A DNA stretch of 64,000 nucleotides from Anagrus nilaparvatae (taxonomy: Eukaryota; Arthropoda; Insecta; Hymenoptera; Mymaridae). The stretch spans positions 4,652,501-4,716,500 of the forward strand of contig JAKSXM010000007.1 of NCBI GenBank assembly GCA_022575985.1, read 5' to 3'. Both the position numbers and the translations under genes were made by a program. Positions within the stretch are counted from its first letter, which is position 1; the number at the start of each line of letters is the position of its first letter. The notes beneath the pieces are model-generated. The model worked only from the letters and a program-made list of their open reading frames with translations, did no database searches and was not told the DNA's origin. Positions 1-11,935 of the stretch are shown in pieces.

Positions 1-1070
1 ACCATATAATAAAAACTTCATAAATAGGATAGAATATTTCACAATTTTCGCAAAATTTTATCATTATTTTCTGATTAATTTTTTAAACATAAATTTACTT
101 TTTAATATTTTCAGAAATTATTACAAAAAAAAATTTAACTGAAAATAAAAATTAAAAAAAATAAAACATCAAAATTTTAATAAACTAAAAAAAATACTCA
201 TGCAATAAAACCAAATATTAAAAAACTTACCAAAATCTAAAATCCTTTAATTAAAAAACTTATTTAACGCGGGTAATAAATAAAAAATTCAAAATAATTC
301 AATACCAAATATCGTTAAAAGTATCCACTTTATATCATAAATATTATATGAGAAAAGTTAAATATCCAGAAAGCAAGCTAAATATGTTTATGAAGGGATT
401 TCAAGCGTTTTACTTCTATTTATATATAAATATATATATATGCGAGAGACACCTGTAGTATTAGTACTTATAAACTAAGGGATGGAAGGGGTAAAAGAAG
501 AGCTTTTTGAGCTTTTGCACATCCCACAGGTGCGCCTAACTTTGCGCGTGTATATCACTAATGTACCTTTAAAAAAAACTAACATCATTACTGTCAATAC
601 TTTTTAACGATAATAAACCTTTTTAAAATTAACTTTTTTTTCTCCTCCCCCCATATTATTATAAATTGAAGATTGTTATGCAAGTTTTTTTTTGCATTTA
701 AAAGTTTTTTTTTGTTGCAGAAAATAGTTTTTTATGCTGAATAAGTTACAGGTTGAAATATTAGTATAATTGAATTTTGATCTAAGTGTGTGTAGTTGTT
801 GGTTCGAAAATATATAAGGGCTTTATTAAATTTAGATAAAGTTATCGAATAACGTAATTTCATATTTTGATTTAAATTTATACTATTTCATAATATAGAC
901 GTGTATATAATATTTTGATATGTAGTTTCGTGAATATCAAAAATATTGATATATTAATTAATTATTGAAATTTATATCATATATTCAATTAAATTTGATC
1001 TTTGTTAATTTTGATATTTTATTTATTTATTTATTATAAATCAGCAATAATAATAAAACATTTACAAGAT
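1..1070. other. A+T-rich intergenic DNA, no gene seen
   Basis: No reading frame of note on either strand and no recognisable RNA gene. It has a short (TA)n tract near 420-440 and homopolymer runs. The segment ends where a LINE 3' fragment begins. Confidence 0.6.
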
Positions 1071-1074
1071 ATTA

Positions 1075-1445
1075 CAAATGCAAAGTAACTTGTTGAAGTG
1101 GATGAAATCCACCTGTTTGCAGGCTGGTTAATTACTCATTAATCTAGTATTATAATTACAATGTTAAAAAAATTAAAATACAGAAAATTGAACTAAAACT
1201 AAAAAAATATAATTTAAATCTTAGAATTCTGTAATTTCTATAAACATAAGATAAATTATAGATGTGTTTATTATCTTGTCCCTCAAGGGAAAGTTACATA
1301 ACAACATTTGGCATAAATTTTAATTTAATTGATAACAACCGAATCTTATTATTGTTTATCAAGTAGATGACGTTTAATTTTATTCTTGATGGTTTGTTTA
1401 ATTCTATCAAGATTTTTTAAAATATTCGGCAAAGAGAATTAAAAC
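1075..1445 (-). mobile_element. LINE 3'-end fragment, minus strand
   Basis: Read on the minus strand, 1440-1340 encodes a basic tail (ILDRIKQTIKNKIKRHLLDK, then a stop). This is the usual form of a non-LTR retrotransposon ORF2 C-terminus (FK..IK.HLL). The same tail and the following untranslated region, including the motifs CTTGAGGGACAAGAT and GTGGATTTCATCC, recur in plus orientation at about 44075-44430. There a reverse-transcriptase fragment lies directly upstream. This copy keeps only the last part of the element and cannot move by itself. Confidence 0.6.
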
Positions 1446-1594
1446 TTTACTATTTTAGGAATTCATTCGCTGCACCTATCTTAAGATAAAAAATATCATT
1501 TTTTAACACTTAAAAATACATCAGCTTTGCCTCGGATATCGGCATATCAAAAATGTATTACTCCTCTACTATTATAAGAAAAAATACTACTTCT

Positions 1595-1725
1595 TCTAAG
1601 AACCAGGAAATAGGCACTATACGGTACTACTCGGCTTCGCCTCGGAAGGTACTTTATGTGCGCTTTGGGCTATTTTTTACTTTTCTGGACTCGAGCTGTA
1701 AGTATACTATTTCTAGCCACTGTTA
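1595..1725. repeat. CGGCTTCGCCTCGG hairpin repeat, copy 1
   Basis: This copy contains CTCGGCTTCGCCTCGGAAGGTA, followed by a GCGCTTTGGGC-like segment, TTTTCTGGACTCGAGC and a TATACTATT end. The same order is seen at 6549-6661, 6767-6874, 25683-25803 and 41525-41605. It is diverged, and its left stem is poor. The overlapping 146-codon open frame is not considered a gene. Confidence 0.6.
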
Positions 1726-1994
1726 CGTAAGTACATGGATAAAATATGATACCATGCTAATTTTTAAGGTCCAATGGTTTAAAAATGGCAGCTGTTTTTC
1801 GATTTTTCTTTATTCAAATTATATGCAAAAATCTGCAAAAGGATATTCAACTCAAATTGCCTTTTCAACCTCAATAAAATATTACTCGTCAGTAAATGTA
1901 GATAATTTATTTTTTATTCGTGAAAAAAATTTCAAAAAATATTTTCTTTTTATTTTCTTTTATTTCAAAAAATATAAAGCATATTTCTTTTGAT

Positions 1995-3440
1995 ATGAAC
2001 CAGTAAAATAAAAGTAACATATACTGCGTATTATATTTTCTTCTTGTATTTTGTTTTACGGTAAATTTTTTTACGTAATGTACACCCTTAGGGTAATAAG
2101 TTGGAGAAAAATTTATTTTTTAATAATTTAGTTTTTATTTTTTTGTAATTTTATAATAAAAATTTTTCAGATTTTTGCAGATAAGGGAGCTTAGGGCATA
2201 ATGGTACCGTTTCTATAGTTAGATGAGGATGTAATTAAAAAGTGATTCTGCTCTAATAAAATAAATAAAATTTCACGTAAACAAATTTTTGAGTTCTAAA
2301 TCTTGCTCAAATGAATTCAAATGACTTAAAACATATTCAGGAAAAAACATCATACATTTTAAAACATCCATAATAACTTACTTAATTCTGTACATGAATT
2401 CCAAAAAAAAATTTATTTATTATTTTTATAGATTAAAAGAAAAACAATAAATAAAAATTTGATTTATTACATGAAGCTTACCTAAATATCTGGAGTTAAA
2501 GAAGACATATTATCAATATATAAGTCTACTATATATAGTCCCACTGTGTAAGATAACCTTTTAAAATATATTGATGTAACTTATTTTATTTTTTTTATAA
2601 ATTGCAATTCTACGTGAAAAATAAAATATTAGATAATCTAGCTATATTTTGTTTATAATCCTGTAACACAGTATTGATTGAAATGAGCTATTTTTTCTTT
2701 GATCTAAATGGGTTTATTTTTATTTATTTATTTATTAATCTTCTTTTTACAATTTATTTATTTTAACATTTATGACAACCAGTCTCGAGATTAAAATCTC
2801 ATCATTAGGTCATAAAGGTTCTTACATTTAAGTTTGAATAAAAAAAAAATTTGACTTATGGAACTTTAAAGAAAAAGGGGCGAAGGGCTCAAAGATGAAC
2901 AGCCTCTCTATGGTGGCTGAGTGTGTGAAGTCCTCGGTGAAGTCTTTAAAGAGGTCCATGAAATAAAAAATTGATCTTTTCCTGATAACAGAGTGTAGGA
3001 AAGAAGAACTTTCTTTTATTTTCTCCAGATATTTATTGTTATAATGAATTTGAAAACCTGGGTCCATCTTGAAAATAAATATAAAGCATGTAATAAAGAA
3101 TTGAAAAAACGAAAATTTTGTCAATAAACATTAAAAACAGTAAAAAAAACAGGATCCATAGAATTAATTGAAAATTTTAGCAAGCGAAATTCACAGTGTA
3201 AAATATGAATCCTATACATTTTATGAATGATAAATTTAGCGAGGTTAATATATAACAAAAGAAAATTTATTACCTTTTTTTAATCTATTTTTTTGTGTAT
3301 AAAAAAAATATTTAAAAAAAGTAAAATTCTATTTTTATTACAAAATAACTAAGATAGAAATAAGTGAAAAGATATATTATTTTTAACAAAATATTCTTTA
3401 AACGGTTACCTTCTTCGCTATTCTTCGAATATTCGATTTT
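1995..3440. other. A+T-rich intergenic DNA, no gene seen
   Basis: Only short frames without recognisable domains occur on either strand. Those of 98 codons at 2828-3124 (minus) and 69 codons at 3312-3521 (minus) look like chance openings, with Phe/Lys/Ile-rich translations typical of A+T-rich non-coding DNA. Confidence 0.5.
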
Positions 3441-5189
3441 AGTGTTGCACTGAGAAAAAAGTTTGGTCAGGATAACCAAATTTTGGTTACTATCACCAAA
3501 TATTAGCGTATCTATAACCAAATATTTTGTTGATCAATTCTTAGCCAAATTATTTAGTCAAAATTACCAAATATTCAGTAGAAATAACCAAAATAATTTT
3601 TTAAGAAATATTAGGATAAATATATCCTAAATATAATTTAAAATTGTAAAAAAAAATAATAAATTATTTAAAATATCCTAAAATAATTGTAAATACCTAC
3701 TAAAAAATATTAGTAAAAATTATCAACACACCAAAATGTAAATCTATATTTTAATTTTAAGTTTATATTATCATTATAGATATTAAAATATTACGAGACA
3801 AATTACAATAACATCACAAATTTTTTTGCCATCCTCGGCGTGAAATTTTTTGTAAAACTTTAGCACGCGTTTGAAGCCCAGTAGGGCAAAAAATAGTCTA
3901 AGCACCATGGGCGAAATACTTTAGATACTAGCGTGAACACATATCACTCATACTAGTCTAAACTTTTATTCCCTTGATACTTACTATACTATTAAATAGT
4001 AATAGATGAAACTATATTTTAATTAGTTAAACTAGAATAGCCGCGCGCTCTGCGCGCGCAGAATAAGACCTTTTTTTTAATAATTTTGTTATAAAATTAA
4101 TTAAATCCCTATGAAAATTTTTTACCATATTATGGCCATATTTTATGGTGATGGGATAAAATCTGGCCACCAATTATAGCCCTATTATGGCCATCTAGTT
4201 GACGCTAGATGATCATTTAAAAAAAATGATTTCTTGTTCTTATTGTATAAAATTATGATTTATGCTCCTCCAAAGCGTATAGCAAACGTCAAAAACCCAC
4301 AATTTGTTAAAGACCATAAAAAATAAAAAAATCAAGGTTTATATTTTATACTTTATATTTTTTAATTTTTAAATTAAAATAAAAATTTGTATTATAAATT
4401 TCCAAAACATTTTTACACATTAATTTTTAAAAAAAAGTTATAGGGGCAAACGTTCTTTTCATTTTTTTTTTGCAATAATTTTTAAAAAATAGCTTAAAAA
4501 ATATTTCCAGATTACAGAACATTGCTTGAAAGTATATCTTAAAACTTTTTTGTCAGCATTCAAAGCCAATGGAGCTCATCAAAAATACTGTCATTCTTTT
4601 TAATAAAATGTTAACAAAATATTGTCTAATAACTAAAATTCAATTTTTCTTATCAAAAGCCTATCATTTTTAATGTTTAATTATTACATCTGTAAACCAC
4701 TGATAAGTTTGTAAATTAATTAAAATAAAAAGACATAAAAGTAACCATTGCAATAATATACTGATTTAAAATTTGAAAACTATAATTATTTTACTTATAA
4801 ACCTTATTTTTATACTTTTTATGAACTTAAAAAAAAGGTATGGCTAATTTTTACTTCCTACGGGCTTGTAAAGGGCATAGATGACGATTTTATGAAGAAA
4901 AGCAGAAAAAATTGATAAAAAAATTATGTTCTAACATTAATCAGATGTCCATAAATTATGTCCATATTATGCTAAAAACTTTACTCTCGGATTAAAATAA
5001 AATTGATAGTTATGCTGATAAAAAATACTATTATTTTTATTTTTATCAAATATTTTTACTTTAAATCCATGGTGACCCTGCTTAATTAGTCTTCATTTGC
5101 GGGATCTATTAGTATCTAATTATATTATTAATCTATTAATATTTGGAGTTGAATTTCTATGAATGTCTCAATAGAAATTTAAAATTTTA

Positions 5190-5540
5190 AAGTTTTCACA
5201 AAAAGGGTTATTTTTTCTTCTAATTGTTCATAAAATTTTTGTTGTTACCCAGTTTTTGGGGAAAATTTGACTTTAAAGTATTGAAAAACTCAAAAAACGA
5301 ATGTTCATAACTTTCTATTTTCCAAAATTTTACATTTTCCGGATTTTCTTGTCACCTAACCGAAAATCCGGAATATTTTGGGAAATGGATAGTTATGAAA
5401 ATTCGTTTTTTGAGTTATTCAGTACTTAAAAGACAAATATCCCCCAAAAACTCATTACTAACAGAAAGTTTATGGGAAAATAAAATTTTTTTGGACAATT
5501 AGTAGAAAAAAAAAACTCTTTTTGAGAAATTCGCATTTGA
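5190..5540. repeat. Fold-back repeat, centre near 5355
   Basis: The two halves are inverted copies. AAAAACTCAAAAAACGAAT at 5285 pairs with ATTCGTTTTTTGAGTTATT at 5401, and TTTTCCGGATTTTC pairs with GAAAATCCGGAA around the centre. The ends carry an AAAAAGGGTTATTTTTTCTTC / AGAAAAAAAAAACTCTTTTT pair. It has no coding capacity and is probably a decayed MITE. Confidence 0.6.
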
Positions 5541-5959
5541 AAATTCTCTTTGGCTTTCCTAATTTTCCCGGTTTCTTCGTGGGTTTTCCAAAAAACTGAT
5601 GTCAGAATCGAATTCAGTTGGAAATTTTACATATTCATTATTCATGAAAATTATTTTTTATAGTTTTATTTAGAGCGTAGAAAAATTAAAATCACAAAAT
5701 TAGCTCAAATTTTTCTAGCAAATACGAAAAAATTTTAAAATTAAAAAACAGCTGCCAGTTTGAAAGCTTTCAATCTAGACGTAAAAGTTTGCATGGAACC
5801 ATATTTTTACGTACTAAACCCAACGGAATTAGTTTTTTGAAAATCCCAGAAATTCACCTGCCTTTAGTAAAGTTTCACTAAAAATTACTTATATGCGAGA
5901 ATTCCATTTTGGACATTCCATAGGGTAGTTTATGTTTATTATAAATCACAATACTTTAA

Positions 5960-6280
5960 GTATAAAACCGGTTTGTGAAATCACAAAAAAAAAACATGGA
6001 ACATGTTTAAATTTATACTTTAAATCACCGCTAGTATTTCGTAACCATTAAATAAATAGTATTTTAGAATAATGATTGACACTCATGTAAATTTAAGCTC
6101 CTAAAATCCTGATTATTCTAGGTCCCTAAATCAACATTATTCTATCAAGTTCCAAAATCTGAATTATTCTTAGTCCCTGAATCGAAATTATTCTAAATTC
6201 ATTTGAGCCCCCTCCCCCCCCCCCCAATGATATTCTTATAGTACCTCCCCCCCCTGTCTATAAACATGTTCTATTTTAAA
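5960..6280 (+). repeat. GTTTGTG-family repeat copy (diverged)
   Basis: The left end reads AAACCGGTTTGTG, soon followed by ACATGGAACATGTTT. The middle has several units of the CTAAGTCCCTAAATC phrase and a long C run (6204-6223). The right end reads CTATAAACATGTTCTATTTT. Both ends and the middle match the better copy at 41959-42427. Here it is nested inside the 3448-7986 unit. Confidence 0.6.
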
Positions 6281-6439
6281 AGCATTTTTAAACCAATTCG
6301 ATGCGTTTGAATTAGAGTTAAAATAATTTCAGAGTCCAATTAACATGTTTACAGCGGCATAGGCCAAAAATGGTAAAACTACCCATATGGCTGTATGTAT
6401 TTTTAATTGGGCTCCGAAATATTCAGTAACGAATTTGAT

Positions 6440-6880
6440 AATTTAAATTTCTGTACAGTAGCCACGAAAGTATGATTTCCTAGGCCAAGGAAATCGAAAT
6501 TTCTCGCTACTGTCACAGACAAATTTTATACGGCACTTATCCATAAATAAAGAATGACCCAAATCACAGTTTACCATCCTCGGCTTCGCCTCGGAAGGTA
6601 ATATACGTGCGATTTGGGCCATTCTTTACTTTGCTGGACACCAGCCGTAAATATACTATTCCTCCCTTAATAATATTTTCTGGTCTGCGTCGAGAAAGCT
6701 ACGCGTCCGGCAAAGACGTGATTTCTCGCCACAGATACAGAAAAATGTTATACGACCCTTGTCCATAAATAAGAAATGACCCAAATCGCGGTTTACCATC
6801 CTCGGCTTCGCCTCGGAAGGTAATTTACGTGCGATTTGGGCCATTCTTTACTTTTCTGGACTCGAGTCGTAAATATACTA
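6440..6880. repeat. Two tandem CGGCTTCGCCTCGG hairpin repeats
   Basis: Two diverged units of about 210 bp stand head to tail. Each has the order CTACTGTCACAGA-like lead, ATCCATAAATAA, AAAGAATGACCCAAATC, TTTACC, ATCCTCGGCTTCGCCTCGGA, GGTAATTTACGTGCGATTTGG, GCCATTCTTTACTTT and a TAAATATACTATT end. AAAGAATGACCCAAATCGC and GCGATTTGGGCCATTCTTT are complementary, so each unit can fold into a stem of about 27 bp with the GC-rich core in the loop. The composition stands out sharply from the flanks. Confidence 0.7.
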
Positions 6881-8018
6881 TTCATAATATCTAAACAACC
6901 ACGTTAATTGCTTCAACATTTTGAGATTATTTATAATATTATTTCTTCTTATTCTAAAAGTATTAATTGTTCGGTTCCTTAAAAAATATCTGTATAATTA
7001 TTAAATCTTAATTTTATTTTTTTTCTTCGCATATAAACTTATAAGTCTAAGATATAAGTCCTTATTAATTTTATAAATAATACAAGTTTTGCTTTTAACC
7101 TCTTTTTTTCCAGATACATTTTTTGTATATTTTTGTTTATAAATAAACTATATAACATAACCATTATCTTTATTTATTTAAATTTTTCATATAAACATAA
7201 TTTTTTAATAATCATTAGTTTATTAATTAATCTTTAAATGTTTAGAATCAATTTAAATCAAATGTATATTTTCTTATCATTATAAATTTATTTTATACAA
7301 TATTGATAATGAATTTCAATTTTTATAATAAATTTGAATATTATCGAATAATCGATTTTAATTCGGCCAATCAGAAGGCGAATAAAAAGGCGAAATAGAA
7401 GCAACTTCAGATCTCCATCGATTTTTATAAAAGGGATTAATCAAATTCATTTAAAATTACAAACGAGAACCCAAAAGCATTTTTTTTTGTATACTCATGG
7501 TACATGCATTTTTTAACGAAGAACAGTTAATTATTTTTAATAATTTTCTGAGTTCATACAAGAGTATACTTGAAAATGTTTTCAAAATTTGTTAATAATT
7601 AATTTGTTAACTTAAAATGTTATGGTCTTAATCTTGTTTGTTTTTTGAATTTTTTCTATTACATTAACACGGCATAACCTTAAAATTTTAAATTTATAAG
7701 CGCACAACAAAAACAATAATTTCTTAATGATAATTTTTTAATTAAAATTTTAAAAATTTAAAGATTTTATGAAATTTAATAATATTTTTAAAAAATTAGC
7801 CACTTTTATGAAAAAGATTTACTTTTTAATTCTTTTTTATTTTAAGTTTTTTTGGTAAAATCTACTGAATATTTGGTAAAATCTACTGAATGTTTTGGTT
7901 CATGATAACAAAAATTTTTATCATCATTATTAAATGCAATTTTACTAAAATTTTGGTTATCCTAACCATACACTTTTTTCTCAGTGTGGACATTTGACTT
8001 ATTTGTTTTTATTCGTTG

Positions 8019-8100
8019 GTAAACTCACGAATTACCTTAAAGTTTTTAAAACTCTATCTTTGACACTACTCAATTTATGGTTAAATAATGATTTTATGCT
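8019..8100 (+). repeat. GTAAACTCACGAATTACC dispersed repeat
   Basis: GTAAACTCACGAATTACCTT followed by AAAGTTTTTAAAACTC and TTTGACACTACTCAATTTATG recurs at 33300-33205 in inverse orientation and at 36133-36200 in the same orientation. It appears to be the host repeat into which the 3448-7986 unit inserted. Confidence 0.5.
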
Positions 8101-8812
8101 TGAATTTTTATTTATTATTATTAAAATGGATTTTTTTATATGTGATATCAATTAAGTGAATTTATGTCTGCAATGATATTATCATACCCAGAATCTATAA
8201 TCTTTACGAGAATGTGCCGATTTACAGAATGATGGGTCACGAAAAACAATTCCGAAGTTTGTACCATATTTTTTAATCGGAGACTATTTAAAATTTTTTT
8301 TAAATTTGGGCAATTATTAATAGATAAATTTTTTGATTTGAAGTAAACTATTTTTCAAAACTTCTAGATTTTTATTCGAAATCGCACCCAAAAAACATGC
8401 ACTACTGTCCCGGTTCACAATTTGGTTCACAATAGGATAAACAATTAAAAGTTTGTTCAATTAATGAGACTTAGAAAAATATTAATTTAATTGTTTTAAA
8501 TGCTTGAAATTAATTAAATATTAGATTTTATTTAAGCTTTTAAAAAAATGGGCTTTAGTTTGTTTATAAGGAGAATGAGTTTTTGTAGTGTGCATAGAAC
8601 TTTGCCTGCGTGTGCGAATATATAAATATTAGACTGGTTTTTTTTTTCGAAGTATCCGGGATAACGCGTCGGCAGAATTCGAAAATATAAGTAAAAAGAA
8701 TAAGTTTCTCGTTGGATTTAGATCAAAACATCGATTTTTGAGCCCACGATAGCTCTCGAAAGTTTTTTTTTTGGCCTCCTTAAAATTGGGATTATCTTAA
8801 AACTTTCAGTTT

Positions 8813-9046
8813 TTCTAGTGGATTCAAATACCGTTTAAGATTATGTTCCAATTAACATTCCTTAGTATTTTTTCCCCAGGAATCCGATGAAACCATTTAT
8901 TTTAGTTTTTGACCACGTTTTATAGGAGAAAAATCGATTTTCGATTCCTTTTAGGGTCCAAATTTCAAGTTGACCAATTTTAAAAGTTTTGTAGTTTTCT
9001 GAATAAATTTTTCTGTATATTATTAACAAAAGGGACTTGTTATGCA
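8813..9046 (+). repeat. Direct repeat, left copy (pair with 11735-11935)
   Basis: Shared landmarks, in order: GATGAAACCATTTATTTTAG, TTTTTGACCACGTTTTATA, GAGAAAAATCGATTTT, TAGGGTCCAAATTTCAAG, AAAAGTTTTGTAGTTTT, AAAGGGACTTGTTATG. The second copy ends a few bases before the large inverted duplication starts. The pair encloses the small minus-strand gene at 10781-11470. Confidence 0.6.
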
Positions 9047-10780
9047 GTAACTAACAAAAAAATAATAAATAATTTATAAACAATTAATAATAAATAGTAA
9101 ACAATTACGTAAGATAATATTTATAAATAAAATATGTAAATACTATTTAAGCTTATTAATCAAATAGGAAATCTTTTAGATTAAGAAATTATAACATAAG
9201 TTAAGAAAGAATAGTTTATTATTACGCAAAATATAACATAAGATTATGTAATAAATAAATAGTTTAGAAAATAATAATATTTATATTTTAAATATTTCGA
9301 ATAACTTAAATAAGAAATCATTAGTATATAAGACAATAAAAATATAATTAAGTCAGTCAGTTAAGATAAATCTCACGTCGTGTATCTTTAAATCGTAACT
9401 TTATTAATAAACTAAGTTTCATATAAAATCAGTGTCTACATTCATTTTACTTCCTGCACAAATCATGAGTAAGTACTTTATATCTTTTTAAATAAACTTA
9501 ATCGTCAGCAATCTAAAGAGTTCATACACTTTATAATAATAATAATAATATGCTTACAATAAAATACTATAAGATTACTTCACTTTTACTTTTAAAAGTT
9601 CATTAATTTCTTTTATAATATTTATTGTTAATTATACGTTATGAGAAACATAACAATGGTTCCTATACCGATTTTCTATATTCTATAGTTAGAAAATTTG
9701 AATCGAACTAAAAGATTTTTTTACTAATAGCCAGAAATCAAAATTTTGTTTTTCTCAAATCAAGATAAATATTTCAAGTACTTTTAAATATCTATAAAAA
9801 ACTATAATGAATAAGCATACTATACATATCCTGCATTTATTATTTTAATTCATATCAATTCCTTTTATGTTTCATACCTTTCTTATTAAATAATATTCCT
9901 AACTTTTTTAATAATATTCGAAACAAATTTAATCTTAGCCTATTAATTATCAATCAAAATAAATAATTTAAATCTCAATGTTTAAAAAATTAAAAAAGCA
10001 ATTGCTAGAAATAAAATGGCAGATAAAAAATATTGCCAAACGAACTCTAATTAAAATATATTTACTCTACATATTTATTTAAAAATTATTATTTTATTTC
10101 TCTTTTTTTCTACGGGTAATTTTTTTTTTATAATACAAAAAATTATTAACACATAGTAAATTCTTTTAATAAAAACTCCTTACTCAGCAAATTTTACCTT
10201 CTTTCAATTGACCTTTTTTTTTATCTAAGGAAAAGGAATAAAACAACAAGAGACAAGACAAAATAAATAAACATTAATTCTTTTTCATTATAACAAATAT
10301 ATTATATTACCCCCAAAAATCTCCCCTACATTCATATAAAATTTTACATGTAATATTTTTTTTTTCTTATATACAAATTTAGCATTCTTTTTTAAATATT
10401 ATATATAAATAATTATTTTATTATTTAATTTAATATTATTTTTTTTATTATATCAATCATATACATATTATATTAGCAAAATTATTTTTTTTTTATTTCT
10501 TTATTAAATATTTAATTTGCTGCATTGTAAATATAAACTTAATGTAAATTCATCAATAAACAATTTTTTTTTTCTTCTTTTTTTTTTTTTTTTTTTGACC
10601 TCTTTTGTGTGGAAAGGAAATAAACATAAGGAAAATTAAATAATAATCAACAATTTTTTATATATATATATAAAAATAGTATATTCTATAAACCCCCAAG
10701 AAAAAAAATTTTCTTTCCCATATTTACACATACAAAAACTCTTAAAATACAAACACTTTTAAAAAAATTAATTTCTTTTA
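9047..10780. other. Gene-free A+T-rich DNA with a possible LTR-like promoter
   Basis: No coding region was found. At 9330-9440 a TATATAAG box is followed by a CAGTCAGTTAAGATAAATC start-like segment, then AATAAACTAAG and CAGTGTCTACATTC. This resembles the U3-R-U5 order of an insect LTR retrotransposon, but no second LTR or primer-binding site was seen. The rest is poly-T, poly-A and (TA)n DNA and probably includes the 3' flank of the gene that ends at 10781. Confidence 0.3.
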
Positions 10781-11470
10781 TTATTGAAGGCGTCTCCGCT
10801 TCATAGGAGGACTCCAGTCCTCCAACGGTAAACTGAATTTGAATAGGCTGGGCTCCGGCTCGTAAAAGAGCCTCCCCAGGAAAAGTCTCCGGGATAACCA
10901 GTCTTTAGGATAGCTTTCATCCCCAAAAAGGCGACTTAAATGCAATCGACGCCCCGGCAGCTTCCTGCGCTTCGCACCAGCTTCACCAGGAGCTGAAACT
11001 AGGTCAGCCGACTGTTGGTGAATCCGCTTCCAGCTGATTTCATTGACAATAAGCTGACACTGAAACAAAACAAATTAATTTTTTTTTTTATATATTGGAA
11101 CTCTATCTGTAGACGAATAATATAAAAAAAAAAACTTTTTTTGATAATAAAAAAATAAATAATAAATTTGAACTTACAATCCTCCGGGCGTCCCTCGATA
11201 AGTTCCAAAACGGATGTAGGCTTTCGTCATCCCCACAGCTACTTTCCAAAGCAGCATGAATCTGAAAATCAAAATTTTAGAAAAATAATAAGAAAAGAAA
11301 ATTAATTAATATATAAAGTAAAATCAGTTATTATAAAAAACCAAATGCAAATTAACCTTTTTACTTACTTTAGGCAAAAACAGACTAATGTGTCGAACGA
11401 TGTAGTCGTGGTCTGGGTGGTTTATGAAACCACAATATCCAAGCTTTTTTGACTCTTTTGATCTGAACAT
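10781..11470 (-). CDS. Small three-exon gene of unknown function (154 aa)
   Basis: Proposed exons on the minus strand are 11470-11369, 11261-11178 and 11059-10781. Both introns have consensus sites (CTAAA|GTAAGT, TTTTCAG|ATT; GATT|GTAAGTT, GTTTCAG|TGT) and are phase 0. The total is 34 + 28 + 92 codons and a TAA. The N-terminal exon carries a GYCGFINHPDHDYIVRHISL segment, the second is acidic (ESSCGDDES), and the last is basic and ends PPMKRRRLQ, a plausible nuclear-localisation signal. The exons are clearly richer in G+C than the surrounding DNA, and the frame stays open across both junctions, which argues for a real gene. No domain is recognised. It could be a nuclear host protein or a gene acquired from elsewhere. 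It lies between two direct repeats. Confidence 0.6.
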
Positions 11471-11734
11471 TTTTTTTTCTTTTCTTTTGTCTTCAATTAC
11501 TTTTAATAAAACAACTGATAATTAATTTTTTTTTCGCGATCAATTTATACAAAATTAAGTAGGCTACCCCACGCATCAATTTTTTTTTTGATGACATTTT
11601 TTTTTTTTAATGCATTTATTATACACATATATTAAATATACATATTCATATATATAAAAATAATTTTATAATTTTCTTTTACTATTTAACTATTATTTTA
11701 AAATGAAATTGTTATGTCTAAAACAAATCCATCA

Positions 11735-11935
11735 GGTCCTATAACTAGATCAATGTCTATTTTTCCTTAAGAATTCGATGAACCATTTATTTTAGCTTTT
11801 GACCACGTTTTATATTAGAAAAATCGATTTTATTCGTTCTTAGGGTCCCTATTTCAAGAAAATCTATTATAAAAAGTTAGTAGTTTTAAAAATAAGTTTC
11901 TCTGAATATTAATTACTAAAGGAACTTATGTATTT
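11735..11935 (+). repeat. Direct repeat, right copy (pair with 8813-9046)
   Basis: It repeats the order GATGAACCATTTATTTTAG, TTTTGACCACGTTTTATA, GAAAAATCGATTTT, TAGGGTCC, AAAGGAACTTATG. It stops at the left edge of the 11.94-31.71 kb inverted duplication and is not found beyond the right edge, so it belongs to the unduplicated flank. Confidence 0.6.

Larger units (their letters stand above)
3448..7986. mobile_element. 4.5 kb non-autonomous element, CACTGAGAAAAAA ends
   Basis: The left end (CACTGAGAAAAAAGT, 3448) and right end (ACTTTTTTCTCAGTG, to 7986) are inverted. Both are followed inward by a GGATAACCAAA-type segment and by several copies of a TAACCAAATATT-like 12-mer (3470-3600 and, inverted, 7850-7965), which look like subterminal binding-site repeats. 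The sequences outside the two ends (ATTTTAGTGTTG on the left, TGGACATTTGACTTATTTG on the right) lie side by side in a related repeat at 33365-33205 (minus). That repeat looks like an uninterrupted site, so the whole 4.5 kb probably inserted as one unit with a short TG duplication. No transposase frame is visible inside. It holds a fold-back, two hairpin repeats and a GTTTGTG-family copy. Confidence 0.5.

Noticed and set aside
1553..1993. 146-codon open frame on the plus strand
   Set aside because: It runs through a copy of the CGGCTTCGCCTCGG hairpin repeat and continues as Phe/Lys/Tyr-rich translation of A+T-rich DNA. No domain, start context or splice support.
4035..4065. GC-rich CCGCGCGCTCTGCGCGCGC hairpin
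   Set aside because: It stands out in composition, but it occurs only once in the window and nothing around it suggests a function.
9330..9440. Possible solo LTR (TATA box, start-like segment, AATAAA)
   Set aside because: No TG...CA boundaries, target duplication or partner LTR could be set; mentioned only inside the gene-free interval.
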